Source of the DNA: Alterisphingorhabdus sp051668705
Lineage (GTDB): Bacteria; Pseudomonadota; Alphaproteobacteria; Sphingomonadales; Sphingomonadaceae
Assembly: GCF_051668705.1 (NCBI RefSeq)
Contig: NZ_CP196351.1
Coordinates: 2,046,001-2,110,000, forward strand
Direction: 5' to 3'
DNA length: 64,000 nt
In this document: positions 26,706 through 35,072 of the stretch, piece after piece
Layout of the letters: every line of letters starts with the position of its first letter
Numbering within the stretch: position 1 is the first letter of the stretch
Position numbers and translations under genes: made by a program
Notes under the pieces: model-generated
Database searches by the model: none
What the model was told of the DNA's origin: nothing
Seen by the model: only the letters and a program-made list of their open reading frames with translations

Positions 26706-27727
26706 TCAATAGTCTTATTCTTGCCAATTCCGGATTTGCCGCTGGCGCAGAAGCTGGCCCGACCTTGCTGGGTGTGGACGTCATTTGGGTCGCCACATTA
26801 TTGGCCGCCGTCGCTGCTTTTGCTGTGATGATTGCCATTTACGCAGCGACCACTGTTCGCGACCCCATGGCCAAGCGGGTAAAATCGCTGAACGAACGCC
26901 GTGAGCAGCTAAAGGCCGGTATTACAGCTTCGACCAAAAAGCGCGCCAAGCTCATTCAAAAGAATGAGACGACGGACAGAATGCGGTCATTCCTGTCTTC
27001 GCTCAGCGTCTTGCAGGACGAACAGCTGAAAATGGCACAGCAAAAGCTGGCACAGGCCGGTATCCGGTCAAAAGATGCTGCTGTTGCTATTATCTTTGGT
27101 CGCTTGATCTTGCCTATCGTGCTTGGTGGCACCGCTGCCCTGTTGATCTACGGCATTGAATTATGGCCCGACCTGACGCCCTTTAAACGCTTTGGCGGTT
27201 TCGCCGTCGCTACGCTTTTGGGCTATAAAGGACCGGATTTGTTCGTTCAGAACAAAATCTCCAAAAGAACCGATGCCATCCGCAAAGGCTTACCTGATGC
27301 ACTTGATCTGTTGGTTATCTGCGCAGAGGCTGGTTTGACGGTCGACTCAGCCTTTAACCGCGTCGCCAAAGAATTGGGCCGCGCTTACCCTGAACTGGGC
27401 GACGAATTTGCGCTGACATCAATTGAGCTGAGCTTCCTTACCGAACGTCGTCAGGCCTTTGAAAATCTGGCCTATCGTGTCGATCTGGAAGCGATTAAAG
27501 GCGTTGTGACCACCATGGTGCAGACAGAGAAATATGGTACGCCATTGGCCTCTGCCCTACGTGTTCTGTCTGCTGAATTCCGTAATGAACGGATGATGCG
27601 TGCCGAGGAAAAAGCCGCACGTTTGCCAGCGATTATGACCATTCCGCTGATTATGTTCATTCTGCCAGTGTTGTTCATCGTTATTCTGGGCCCTGCGGCC
27701 TGTTCGATCACCGACGCATTGGGCTGA
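26702..27727 (+). CDS. tadC: Tad pilus inner-membrane platform protein TadC (GspF-like)
   Basis: Second GspF-domain platform protein, 341 aa from ATG 26702 (MINSLILANSGF). Motifs: RKGLPDALDLLVICAEAGLTVDSAFNRVA and ANLAYRVDLEAIKGVVTTMVQTEKYGTPLASAL-like block, with C-terminal helix IMTIPLIMFILPVLFIVIL. Last gene of this Tad cluster; a bidirectional terminator follows at 27777. TadD, TadE/F/G, CpaF and a pilin gene are all absent from the window. Confidence 0.92.
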   Translation: MINSLILANSGFAAGAEAGPTLLGVDVIWVATLLAAVAAFAVMIAIYAATTVRDPMAKRVKSLNERREQLKAGITASTKKRAKLIQKNETTDRMRSFLSSLSVLQDEQLKMAQQKLAQAGIRSKDAAVAIIFGRLILPIVLGGTAALLIYGIELWPDLTPFKRFGGFAVATLLGYKGPDLFVQNKISKRTDAIRKGLPDALDLLVICAEAGLTVDSAFNRVAKELGRAYPELGDEFALTSIELSFLTERRQAFENLAYRVDLEAIKGVVTTMVQTEKYGTPLASALRVLSAEFRNERMMRAEEKAARLPAIMTIPLIMFILPVLFIVILGPAACSITDALG

Positions 27728-27776
27728 TATACAATTTGGTCACCGGGTCCGTGGGGGCTTGTGATCCGGCACCAAA

Positions 27777-27811
27777 AAGGGCGCAATGTGCAAACATTGC
27801 GCCCTTCTTCA
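27777..27811. terminator. Bidirectional terminator between tadC and fahA
   Basis: AAGGGCGCAATGT (27777-27789) and its exact complement ACATTGCGCCCTT (27794-27806) make a 13-bp stem with a 4-base loop. On the minus strand the stem is followed by TTTTTGG, a good terminator for fahA; on the plus strand by CTTC, a weaker one for the Tad operon. Confidence 0.85.
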
Positions 27812-27845
27812 TACTCACTCAGCGCGAAACGCCAGCCTTAAGAAC

Positions 27846-28874
27846 TTATTGCGTTGGCAGTGGCTTTACGGTCTGTTCAATAGCGCCAAAAATACTATGG
27901 CCATTATCGTCCTTCGCATCAATTCTGACCACATCATCATATTTCAGAAAACCGGTCTTAAAATCGCCGGTCTGGATTTTCTCGACCATCCGCACTTCAG
28001 CGATGCAGCTATAACCCAGCCCGCCCTCACTCACAGGCTTGCCAGGGCCACCATCGCTATCGCGGTTGGATACTGTGCCGGAGCCGATAATCGAACCAGC
28101 GCCAATATTGCGCGTTTTGGCCAGATGCGCGATCAGTACGCCAAAATCAAAAGTGCAATCATCAGAGGCAACCGCGCGGCCAAAAGGTGCGCCATTTAGA
28201 TCAACCTCTAATGTACGGTGCAATTTGCCATCCTGCCAGAAATCACCCAGCGCATCTGGCGTTACAAAAACGGGGGAAAAGGCACTGGCCGGTTTGGATT
28301 GCACAAAGCCGAAGCCCTTGGCCAATTCACCAGGAATAAGATTGCGCAAAGACACATCATTCACCAAGCCAACCAGACGCACATAGCCACGGGCTTCATC
28401 AGCAGTAACACCTTGCGGCACATCGCCTGTGACCACAATAATCTCTGCCTCCATATCGCAGCCCCAAGCCTCATCCGCCAATATGATATCGGACCGCGCG
28501 CCGCGCATATCATCAGAGCCACCCTGATACATTAAAGGGTCGGTCCAGAATGTTTCCGGCATTTCCGCGCCGCGTGCTTTGCGCACCAGCTCCACATGGT
28601 TCACATAAGCAGAACCGTCGGCCCATTGAAAAGCGCGTGGCAAAGGTGCGACCGCTTGGTGTTCATGAAAACGCTGCATGGGGATGGTTTCATGCTCCAG
28701 ATCACGCGCCAATACTTCCAATTGCGGAGCGATATTATCCCAATCGTCCAGTGCAGCCTGCAATGTCGGGCAAATATGCGATGCATCGGCGTACCAAGCC
28801 AAATCATTGGATACGACAACCAAGCGGCCGTCACGGCCAGATTCTAGGCCAGATTCTAGGGAAGCGAGTTTCAT
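27846..28874 (-). CDS. fahA: Fumarylacetoacetase (fumarylacetoacetate hydrolase)
   Basis: Last enzyme of tyrosine/homogentisate breakdown, splitting fumarylacetoacetate to fumarate and acetoacetate. The 342-aa protein carries the FAH fold: MYQGGSDDMRGARSDIILADEAWGCDMEAEI metal region and a C-terminal FGVLIAHLAKTRNIGAGSIIGSGTVSNRD block. It is the shorter bacterial FAH-type. Near the N-terminus LESGLESG is encoded by a 12-base tandem duplication. It is the last gene of hppD-VOC-fahA on the minus strand, with dispersed repeats in both gaps. Confidence 0.88.
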   Translation of the reverse strand: MKLASLESGLESGRDGRLVVVSNDLAWYADASHICPTLQAALDDWDNIAPQLEVLARDLEHETIPMQRFHEHQAVAPLPRAFQWADGSAYVNHVELVRKARGAEMPETFWTDPLMYQGGSDDMRGARSDIILADEAWGCDMEAEIIVVTGDVPQGVTADEARGYVRLVGLVNDVSLRNLIPGELAKGFGFVQSKPASAFSPVFVTPDALGDFWQDGKLHRTLEVDLNGAPFGRAVASDDCTFDFGVLIAHLAKTRNIGAGSIIGSGTVSNRDSDGGPGKPVSEGGLGYSCIAEVRMVEKIQTGDFKTGFLKYDDVVRIDAKDDNGHSIFGAIEQTVKPLPTQ

Positions 28875-28920
28875 CTTTGGGGTTCCTTACCTATTAAGAC
28901 TTTTACAGCCACTATAGCGC

Positions 28921-28986
28921 TAGACTTGCGCTTGTCGAAGGGCGTCTTACGTCACGGGTAAACGGGCTTCAACACATACAGCCCTA
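28921..28986. repeat. Dispersed palindromic repeat, copy A
   Basis: Imperfect inverted repeat containing TTGTCGAAGGGCGTCTTACG and, further on, CTTCAACACATACAGCCCTAA. It aligns with copy B at 29598, and lies between fahA and the VOC gene. Motifs of the type CTTCGACAGGCTCAGCCCTA are seen repeatedly in sphingomonad chromosomes (from general knowledge). Confidence 0.6.
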
Positions 28987-29005
28987 ATGGTGTATGATGG
29001 CTCTA

Positions 29006-29566
29006 TTATTCCGGTTTCGGGGCATCCGGGTCGACATGCAGCCACTGGGCATGCGCAGGCGCGGTTTTGGTCTTGCTCCATTCTTCCAGCATAGCAGGCG
29101 CTACACGGAGCAACTCGTCATGCTGTTCCTGCGTGCCGATATTGCATGCCAGCTCCAAACGGTGACCATTGGGGTCAAAGAAATAGATAGAGCGGAAAAT
29201 ACCGTGATATGTGGGGCCAAGCACATCAATACCCTGCGCTTCAATATGCGCTTTCGCGGCCAGCAAAGCATCCAGATCGGCCACTTCAAAAGCAATATGT
29301 TGCACCCAGGCCGGTGTGTTGGGGTCTTTGCCCATGTCCGGCTGATTGGGCAGCTCAAAAAAGGCAATCACATTGCCGCCGCCACAATCAAGAAAAATAT
29401 GCATATAGGGGTCATATGCGCCAGTTGAGGGCACATGGTCCTCTGCAAAGGCGTTGGTATATTTCATGCCCAGCACGCGTTCATAAAATTCAACGGTTTC
29501 CTTCGCGTCACGGCAGCGATAGGCGACATGGTGAATACGGGAGATATTGGGGGCTGTGGTGGTCAT
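29006..29566 (-). CDS. VOC-family (glyoxalase/extradiol dioxygenase-like) protein
   Basis: A 186-aa vicinal-oxygen-chelate metalloprotein. Likely metal ligands are His in SRIHHVAYRCRDA (near residue 12), His in WVQHIAFEVADLD (near residue 90) and Glu in PNGHRLELACNIG (near residue 140). Two beta-alpha-beta modules are visible. It lies between hppD and fahA, where the other homogentisate-pathway genes would be expected, so it may act in this pathway; homogentisate dioxygenase itself (HmgA) is a different, larger cupin and is not present here. Substrate unknown. Confidence 0.82.
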   Translation of the reverse strand: MTTTAPNISRIHHVAYRCRDAKETVEFYERVLGMKYTNAFAEDHVPSTGAYDPYMHIFLDCGGGNVIAFFELPNQPDMGKDPNTPAWVQHIAFEVADLDALLAAKAHIEAQGIDVLGPTYHGIFRSIYFFDPNGHRLELACNIGTQEQHDELLRVAPAMLEEWSKTKTAPAHAQWLHVDPDAPKPE

Positions 29567-29597
29567 TATATACTCCTGTTGGTCCCAATAAAGCGTT

Positions 29598-29662
29598 AGT
29601 CCTAAGCTGGTCGAAGGGCGTTTCTCATAATGCGAGACGGACTTCGACAGGCTCAGCCCTAC
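29598..29662. repeat. Dispersed palindromic repeat, copy B
   Basis: TAGTCCTAAGCTGGTCGAAG opens it and CTTCGACAGGCTCAGCCCTA closes it; the two ends can pair imperfectly. It aligns along its whole length with copy A, so the VOC gene is bracketed by two copies of the same element in the same orientation. Confidence 0.65.
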
Positions 29663-29695
29663 GGATACGTGTTGATAGTCTTACGCCTCTATGGC

Positions 29696-30820
29696 TTATC
29701 CAGCGTCCAAAACACCGCGCGCAACTTGGTCACGTTCGATGCTTTCAAACAAGGCTTTGAAATTGCCTTCGCCAAAACCGTCATCACCTTTGCGTTGAAT
29801 GAATTCAAAGAAAACGGGGCCAACCTGTGCTTCAGCAAAAATCTGGAGCAATAGGCGCGGCTTTCCGCCTTCGGTTGTGCCGTCCAGCAAGATGCCACGC
29901 ATTTTCAGCTCATCCGCATTTTCGCCATGGCCAGGCAAGCGCTCATCCAGCATGGAATAATAGGTGGCCGGAGGTGCGGTCATAAATGGCACGCCCAATT
30001 TCTTCAGACGGTCCCAACAGCCAATCAAATCATCGCAAATCAAAGCAATGTGCTGAATGCCCTCACCGTTAAATTCGCGCAAAAACTCCTCAATCTGGCC
30101 TTTGCCGCCCTCTCCCTCTTCATTAAGCGGGATCTTGATCTTACCATCAGGCGCAGTCAGCGCTTTGGATGTAAGGCCAGTATATTCGCCTTTAATATCG
30201 AAAAAGCGGATTTCGCGGAAGTTAAACAGCTTCTCATAATAATCGGCCCAATAGGCCATGCGCCCTGTATAAACATTGTGCGTCAAATGGTCGATCAGCT
30301 CAAAACCGGCACCTTCTGGGCGTCGTTCAACACCGGGCAGATATTCAAAATCAATATCATAGATGGTCAGGTCATCTTCGCCTGTCTTGCCCTCATATTT
30401 ATCAACCAAATATAATATGGCGCCGCCAATACCGCGAATGGCAGGCAATCGCAATTCCATCGGCCCGGTTTCCACCGTCACTGGCTCGGCACCCTGTGCA
30501 ATCAAATGGTCATAGGCTGCTCGTGCGTCCTTTACGCGAAACGCCATGCCGCACGCGCTCGGCCCATGTTCACGCGCAAAAAACCAAGCAGCAGAGCGCG
30601 GCTCGTAATTGGCGATCAAATTGATGCCGCCCTGCCGCCAAAGATCAACCTGCTTGCTGCGATGTGATGCAATATGGGTGAAGCCCATTGCCGTAAATAC
30701 CGGCTCTAACTGGCCTCTTTCAGGGGCGCAAAATTCGACAAATTCAAAGCCATCAAGTCCAGCGGGATTGGCAAATTCTGTAGCGTTCTCGCCAGCTTTG
30801 GCGGTGGTCGGGGCATTCAT
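29696..30820 (-). CDS. hppD: 4-hydroxyphenylpyruvate dioxygenase
   Basis: Non-haem iron dioxygenase (374 aa) converting 4-hydroxyphenylpyruvate to homogentisate in tyrosine degradation. The three iron ligands are in IDHLTHNVYTGRM, IQHIALICDDLIG and GPVFFEFIQRKGDDGFGEGN, and the C-terminal GEGNFKALFESIERDQ block is diagnostic of HPPD. I start at ATG 30820 (MNAPTTAKAG) with GGAG upstream; nine further in-frame codons to 30847 look non-coding. First gene of the minus-strand unit that continues to the VOC gene and fahA. The marR gene nearby is the likely regulator. Confidence 0.95.
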   Translation of the reverse strand: MNAPTTAKAGENATEFANPAGLDGFEFVEFCAPERGQLEPVFTAMGFTHIASHRSKQVDLWRQGGINLIANYEPRSAAWFFAREHGPSACGMAFRVKDARAAYDHLIAQGAEPVTVETGPMELRLPAIRGIGGAILYLVDKYEGKTGEDDLTIYDIDFEYLPGVERRPEGAGFELIDHLTHNVYTGRMAYWADYYEKLFNFREIRFFDIKGEYTGLTSKALTAPDGKIKIPLNEEGEGGKGQIEEFLREFNGEGIQHIALICDDLIGCWDRLKKLGVPFMTAPPATYYSMLDERLPGHGENADELKMRGILLDGTTEGGKPRLLLQIFAEAQVGPVFFEFIQRKGDDGFGEGNFKALFESIERDQVARGVLDAG

Positions 30821-30988
30821 AAGGCGGACTCCGAATATGTGAGACAATATAGTATCTTTTGAAACTATATGTATTTTTACGAAAATTGCAATGGCAAAAG
30901 CAAAAGATGATGTTGCCGTCTTTGACCAGCCTTACGCTTGCGCTATAGATGGCGCAGGGCGCGTCATATTTGGGGGAAGAAGACGGTT

Positions 30989-31663
30989 ATGACGTGGTTT
31001 GACGGGACAATGCTGATAAATATTGGCGCTGTTTGTTACATCATCGCCTTTGCTTTGCGCGGTGAATTGAGCCTGAGAGCCCTCACTTTGCTGGGCAATA
31101 TCTTCTACATTGTCTATTATCTCACCGTACCGGAAGTAACCCTGTGGTTCGCCATTGCATCGACCGTTTTAATGACTGTTGCCAATATCGTCGTCATGGC
31201 ACGCATCGCGCTGGAACGGACGACATGGCAAATGACCGAGAAGGACAAAAACCTCTATCGGGACTTCGCCAACTTCTCCCCAGGACAATTTCGCCGCTTA
31301 TTGAAGATTGCAGAGACGGTGCATCCCGAAGAAGGACACATGATTTTGCGCGGCGGAGAGGCAACCGACAAATTGCATTATATCGTATCTGGTGAGGCGC
31401 AAATCATCAAAAATGGTGAGATATTTCTGCTGCACCCATCCAATTTCATGGGAGAGATTGCTTGGCTGCTAAACGGCCCAGCAACAGCGGATGTGATTGC
31501 CCGTGAGAATATAGAAATTCTGACATGGGATAAGGCGATGCTCAATACATTATGCCAGAAATGGCCTGATATTGATAATGCGCTAAGAGCCCGTATCAAT
31601 CAGGATCTGGCCCGTAAATTATCTGGCAGTGTGCAGCACAGCCCAGCAGTTACGCCTGCTTAA
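30989..31663 (+). CDS. Membrane cyclic-nucleotide-binding protein, Popeye-domain-like
   Basis: A 224-aa protein with three N-terminal membrane segments (about residues 6-24, 30-46 and 50-70) and a cytoplasmic cyclic-nucleotide-binding-fold domain (about 95-210). The domain has the beta-roll pattern: PEEGHMILRGGEATDKLHYIVSGEAQIIKNGE, then FMGEIAWLLNGPATADVIARE. Three helices directly followed by this domain is the architecture of Popeye (POPDC) cAMP-binding proteins of animals; GNIFYIVYYL and the FMGEIAWL position also match in layout. Start 30989 follows GGGGGAAGA. It converges on marR, overlapping by 4 bases. The ligand (cAMP, cGMP or other) is inferred from the fold only. Confidence 0.72.
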   Translation: MTWFDGTMLINIGAVCYIIAFALRGELSLRALTLLGNIFYIVYYLTVPEVTLWFAIASTVLMTVANIVVMARIALERTTWQMTEKDKNLYRDFANFSPGQFRRLLKIAETVHPEEGHMILRGGEATDKLHYIVSGEAQIIKNGEIFLLHPSNFMGEIAWLLNGPATADVIARENIEILTWDKAMLNTLCQKWPDIDNALRARINQDLARKLSGSVQHSPAVTPA

Positions 31664-32118
31664 TTTGCGTCAATCAGCTCTTTGCTGGCATCACGCAGAC
31701 GCAGCAATGTCGTGGTCAGCATTTCCAGTTCTTCTGCTGTCACCTCACCCAATAGGCGTTTTTCAATCTCAACCGCCAAGGGCATAATTTCATCATGAAG
31801 TTCATTACCGGCACTGGTCAGTTGAAGCTGGTGCGAACGTCGGTCGCTGCCATGGGGGCGCCTTTCTATCAATTGCCGGTCCGCCAGCACTTTGCACGCA
31901 CGGTTTACTGCAACCTTATCCATTAAGGTGAAATCAACCAAAGCGCTTTGTGTCGCTTGCCCGACATCACCCAAAACTGCCATGATCCGCCATTCAAATA
32001 TCTTTAAACCAAAACGGCTTTCATATTCGCGTGCGATCAAATTGCTGACCGCATTGGCGGTAATGGATAATTGATAAGGCAGAAAATCTGCCAAGGGTTT
32101 TGTGCTTCTCTTGGTCAT
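31660..32118 (-). CDS. MarR-family transcriptional regulator
   Basis: A 152-aa winged-helix regulator: helix-turn-helix ATQSALVDFTLMDKVAVNRACKVLADRQLIERRPHGSDRRSHQLQLT contains the MarR wing (DRRSHQLQLT). It is the third gene of maiA-TonB receptor-marR and is near hppD; MarR-type repressors commonly control homogentisate-pathway genes in response to the aromatic intermediate, so that role is inferred for this one. Its stop overlaps the convergent Popeye-like gene by 4 bases. Confidence 0.9.
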   Translation of the reverse strand: MTKRSTKPLADFLPYQLSITANAVSNLIAREYESRFGLKIFEWRIMAVLGDVGQATQSALVDFTLMDKVAVNRACKVLADRQLIERRPHGSDRRSHQLQLTSAGNELHDEIMPLAVEIEKRLLGEVTAEELEMLTTTLLRLRDASKELIDAN

Positions 32119-32152
32119 TTCAATATCTGATTATGCCAAAAGATCAGCGGAC

Positions 32153-34333
32153 TCAATCTAAAGCGATACGAAAACCAATCCAGAATGTTTGCGGCCTTGC
32201 TCTTTCAATGACACCGCCGCCACTAATGCCTGCCAGAATTTCCTCATCGAACAGATTTTCAACCCGCGCTTCGATAGAAAGATCATCGTTAATTTCATAC
32301 ACGCCGCGCGCATCAATGCTGAATGCATCACGCAGCAAGCGGGTATTGCCATCATCCTCAAACTGGCCGCCAACATAACGCAGCGTTGTGGTGACACCGC
32401 TATTGCCGCCTGATGGATACCAGCCGATAGAACCATTGGCAAAATGACGCGGCACTTGTGCGGGGCGCAGACCATCAATCGCCGCTTGCGCTGCGGTGCC
32501 AACAACCTCTGCATCGACATAGGCATAGCTGGCCCCGAACGAGAAATTGCCAACATCAAATACGGCATCCAGTTCAACGCCCAGCGATTCAATCTCATCA
32601 AGATTCTGACGCTGGCGAAACACCCCTGCGCCTGACACAAAGCCGACACCGGGGAACAGGCCCGGCCCTTGGTCCAGCGTGACATTGGCAATGGCATTAT
32701 CCAGCACATTGTAAAACGCCGTACCGCTGAGCGATAAGGTCGCTATCTCCCAATCGAAGCCCAGCTCTACCCCGCGCACACGTTCTGGTGTCAGATTTTC
32801 ATTGGCTGCTGTCGCATCTGCGCCAACCCGGAAAGGGCGATATAATTCGTTGAGCGTCGGCAAGCGCCAGCCCAAATAAGCCGCACCGCGCAGTGTCAAC
32901 AGGCTGGCCGCATTATAAGCAAAGCCGACACGGCCCGTTGCTTCAGTGCCATCACGATCAGGGAAAATATCAAGACTGCGCAAAGCACCTGGAACCGGAG
33001 AAATCAGTTCAAATTCACGGCGCAATCCATCGCTAATAGACCAATAATCCAACCGTCCGCCGCCGGTCAGCAGAAAATCGGGTGTGACTTGCCAACTGCC
33101 CTCAACATAAGCGCCAACCGTATCGGTCTGCCCGCCCGCAATACGCCCGCGCTGGGGAATGGCATTTTGAAAGAAGAACTGTTCATTTGTCTCTCCAATG
33201 GTGCGCCGCCAGTCACCGCCAATACGCAGCTCGGCATTATCCCCAACCGGAGGGCGCAGCTCCACATGCGCGCCAAGGCCTGTTGATGGCACATCAAACT
33301 GGTCCAGCACCTGACGCACAGAATTCCGGTCAGCAGCAACAGCGCCAAAACTTGTCTCAAATTCCCGCAATTGCAGATAGGCAAGCGCCGAATATTGCCA
33401 CTCGCCTTTAGAAACAATGCGCACACTGGCATCAACACCGCCATTGCTGTTTTCGCTAAAGGCAAAGCCGCGCTCTCGCCGGTCAATAAAGCCGCGGAAA
33501 CTGGTCTGCACCTCGGTATCAGCGTTGATTGGCGCTACAAAGCGCAGACCAAAGCCAAATTGTTCATATTCCGCGCCCCGGTCAACACTGCCGCGTTGGC
33601 TTTCAATCACAGGAATAAAGCCATCACCGCGCGCATATTGACCAGAGAAGATAAGGCCGCCCTCACCCAATTGCTGCGCAATCTCGACATTGCCTTCAAC
33701 GCTGTTGCGACTGCCATAAGCCAATGCTGCGTCATAACGGCTGCCACCAGAAATCCCGCGTGTGGTCAGGTCAATCGTCCCCGCCAAAGCACCCGGCCCT
33801 GCGCTGCCCGTACCGCCGCCGCGCCGCACGCGAATATTATCAATCGCCAGAGCATCAAAGCCGGGAAAGCTGACCCAGCCGCCAAAGGGGTCGGCCTGCG
33901 GCACGCCATCCAGTGTTAGAAGCGCGCGGCTGCTGGCATTGCCGCCCAATCCGCGCAGAGTTACGCCTTGGCTGGTCGGGTTGGCAGATCGGGAATCAGA
34001 ACGACGGAACTGCTGAAAGCCCGGCAAATTGCGCAGAGCATTTTCAATGCGGCCACTGGCCTCATTATCAATCGCAAAACTGCCAATATTGCTGATGGCA
34101 TAAGCGCGGTCGCCAATCGGATTATCCAATGGCGCACCAATGACCACAATATCATCAATGGTGACAGGCGTAATCGCCTCAGGAACATCACCGCGCCGAT
34201 TATCATCCTGAACAGAACAATCAACCAATTGGCAGAGATCAGGCTCCGCCTCCTGATCTTGTGTTTGCGCTGCCGCTATTTGGGGATATGTCGCAGCCCA
34301 GGCTATGCCAGCCAAAAGCAAAGTTTTTTTCAT
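32153..34333 (-). CDS. TonB-dependent outer-membrane receptor
   Basis: A 726-aa receptor: signal peptide (MKKTLLLAGIAWAATY, ending AAAQ), a TonB box-like VTIDDIVVIGAP, the plug domain (IENALRNLPGFQQFRRSDSRSANPT, VTLRGLGGNASSRALLTLDGVPQADPF) and a 22-strand-type barrel ending in TFWIGFRIALD with a terminal hydrophobic-aromatic pattern. It lies 5 bases after maiA and 34 bases before marR, so it belongs to the aromatic-catabolism operon. Substrate is not visible; a ferric siderophore or a plant/aromatic compound is possible. It has no long extension typical of FecA-type signalling receptors. Confidence 0.92.
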   Translation of the reverse strand: MKKTLLLAGIAWAATYPQIAAAQTQDQEAEPDLCQLVDCSVQDDNRRGDVPEAITPVTIDDIVVIGAPLDNPIGDRAYAISNIGSFAIDNEASGRIENALRNLPGFQQFRRSDSRSANPTSQGVTLRGLGGNASSRALLTLDGVPQADPFGGWVSFPGFDALAIDNIRVRRGGGTGSAGPGALAGTIDLTTRGISGGSRYDAALAYGSRNSVEGNVEIAQQLGEGGLIFSGQYARGDGFIPVIESQRGSVDRGAEYEQFGFGLRFVAPINADTEVQTSFRGFIDRRERGFAFSENSNGGVDASVRIVSKGEWQYSALAYLQLREFETSFGAVAADRNSVRQVLDQFDVPSTGLGAHVELRPPVGDNAELRIGGDWRRTIGETNEQFFFQNAIPQRGRIAGGQTDTVGAYVEGSWQVTPDFLLTGGGRLDYWSISDGLRREFELISPVPGALRSLDIFPDRDGTEATGRVGFAYNAASLLTLRGAAYLGWRLPTLNELYRPFRVGADATAANENLTPERVRGVELGFDWEIATLSLSGTAFYNVLDNAIANVTLDQGPGLFPGVGFVSGAGVFRQRQNLDEIESLGVELDAVFDVGNFSFGASYAYVDAEVVGTAAQAAIDGLRPAQVPRHFANGSIGWYPSGGNSGVTTTLRYVGGQFEDDGNTRLLRDAFSIDARGVYEINDDLSIEARVENLFDEEILAGISGGGVIERARPQTFWIGFRIALD

Positions 34334-34338
34334 TGGTC

Positions 34339-34971
34339 TCACTCAAAAATTACATTGTCAGGATAGGCCGCCACAAAAGCAGGCAATGCGCCCAGTTCTT
34401 TATGAATGCGTGACAATTTGGGGAAATCATCCATTGGCAGGTCAAAACGCTCTGCATTATACATTTGTGCAGTCAGGCATATGTCAACCAAATTGGGCGT
34501 ATCACCACCAAATATGCCTTGGTCCGGTGCCGTTTTTTCCAGCGCCTGATAACCCAAATTCATCCAGTGGTGCATCCATTGCACAACATCATCCTGCGAA
34601 TGGCCAAACGGGTCTTTAAGATATTGCCAGACGCGCAAATTGTTTATCGGGTGGATTTCAGAGATGATACCCATTGCCTGAGCCAGCACCTTGGCCCGCT
34701 TTACCGGGTCTTTGGGCAGCATGGCAGGCGCAGGGGTGTGACTATCCAGATAGTCAATAATCGCCAATGACTGTGTCAGTTCGTTCCCATCTATGCTGAG
34801 CATCGGCACCAATGCTTGCGGGTTACGCTCTTTATACGCCGCGCCGCCTTGCTCACCTTCCAACAGGTTGATGGATAGTGAACGATAGGGAATATTCTTC
34901 ACATTCAACGCCAGACGCACGCGATAGGCAGCGGTCGAGCGAATATAGTCGTAGAGAATGATGTCGGCCAT
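34339..34971 (-). CDS. maiA: Maleylacetoacetate isomerase (zeta-class GST)
   Basis: A 210-aa glutathione S-transferase with the zeta signature SSYRVRLAL-like start (LYDYIRSTAAYRVRLALNVK), NPQALVPMLSIDG for glutathione binding, and the C-terminal all-alpha domain with PNLVDICLTAQMYNAERF. It isomerises maleylacetoacetate to fumarylacetoacetate, the step between homogentisate dioxygenase and fahA. It leads the operon maiA-TonB receptor-marR. The start could be ATG 34974 or 34971, one codon apart. Confidence 0.9.
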   Translation of the reverse strand: MADIILYDYIRSTAAYRVRLALNVKNIPYRSLSINLLEGEQGGAAYKERNPQALVPMLSIDGNELTQSLAIIDYLDSHTPAPAMLPKDPVKRAKVLAQAMGIISEIHPINNLRVWQYLKDPFGHSQDDVVQWMHHWMNLGYQALEKTAPDQGIFGGDTPNLVDICLTAQMYNAERFDLPMDDFPKLSRIHKELGALPAFVAAYPDNVIFE

Positions 34972-35072
34972 CATATCACCTCTTTATAGCCTGTTTGGAC
35001 GCGGACCATGATGGCCCATGCAATGCAATGCAACCCTTGTTTCGCTAATGAATTGCCTTATTGCTGATCGCC

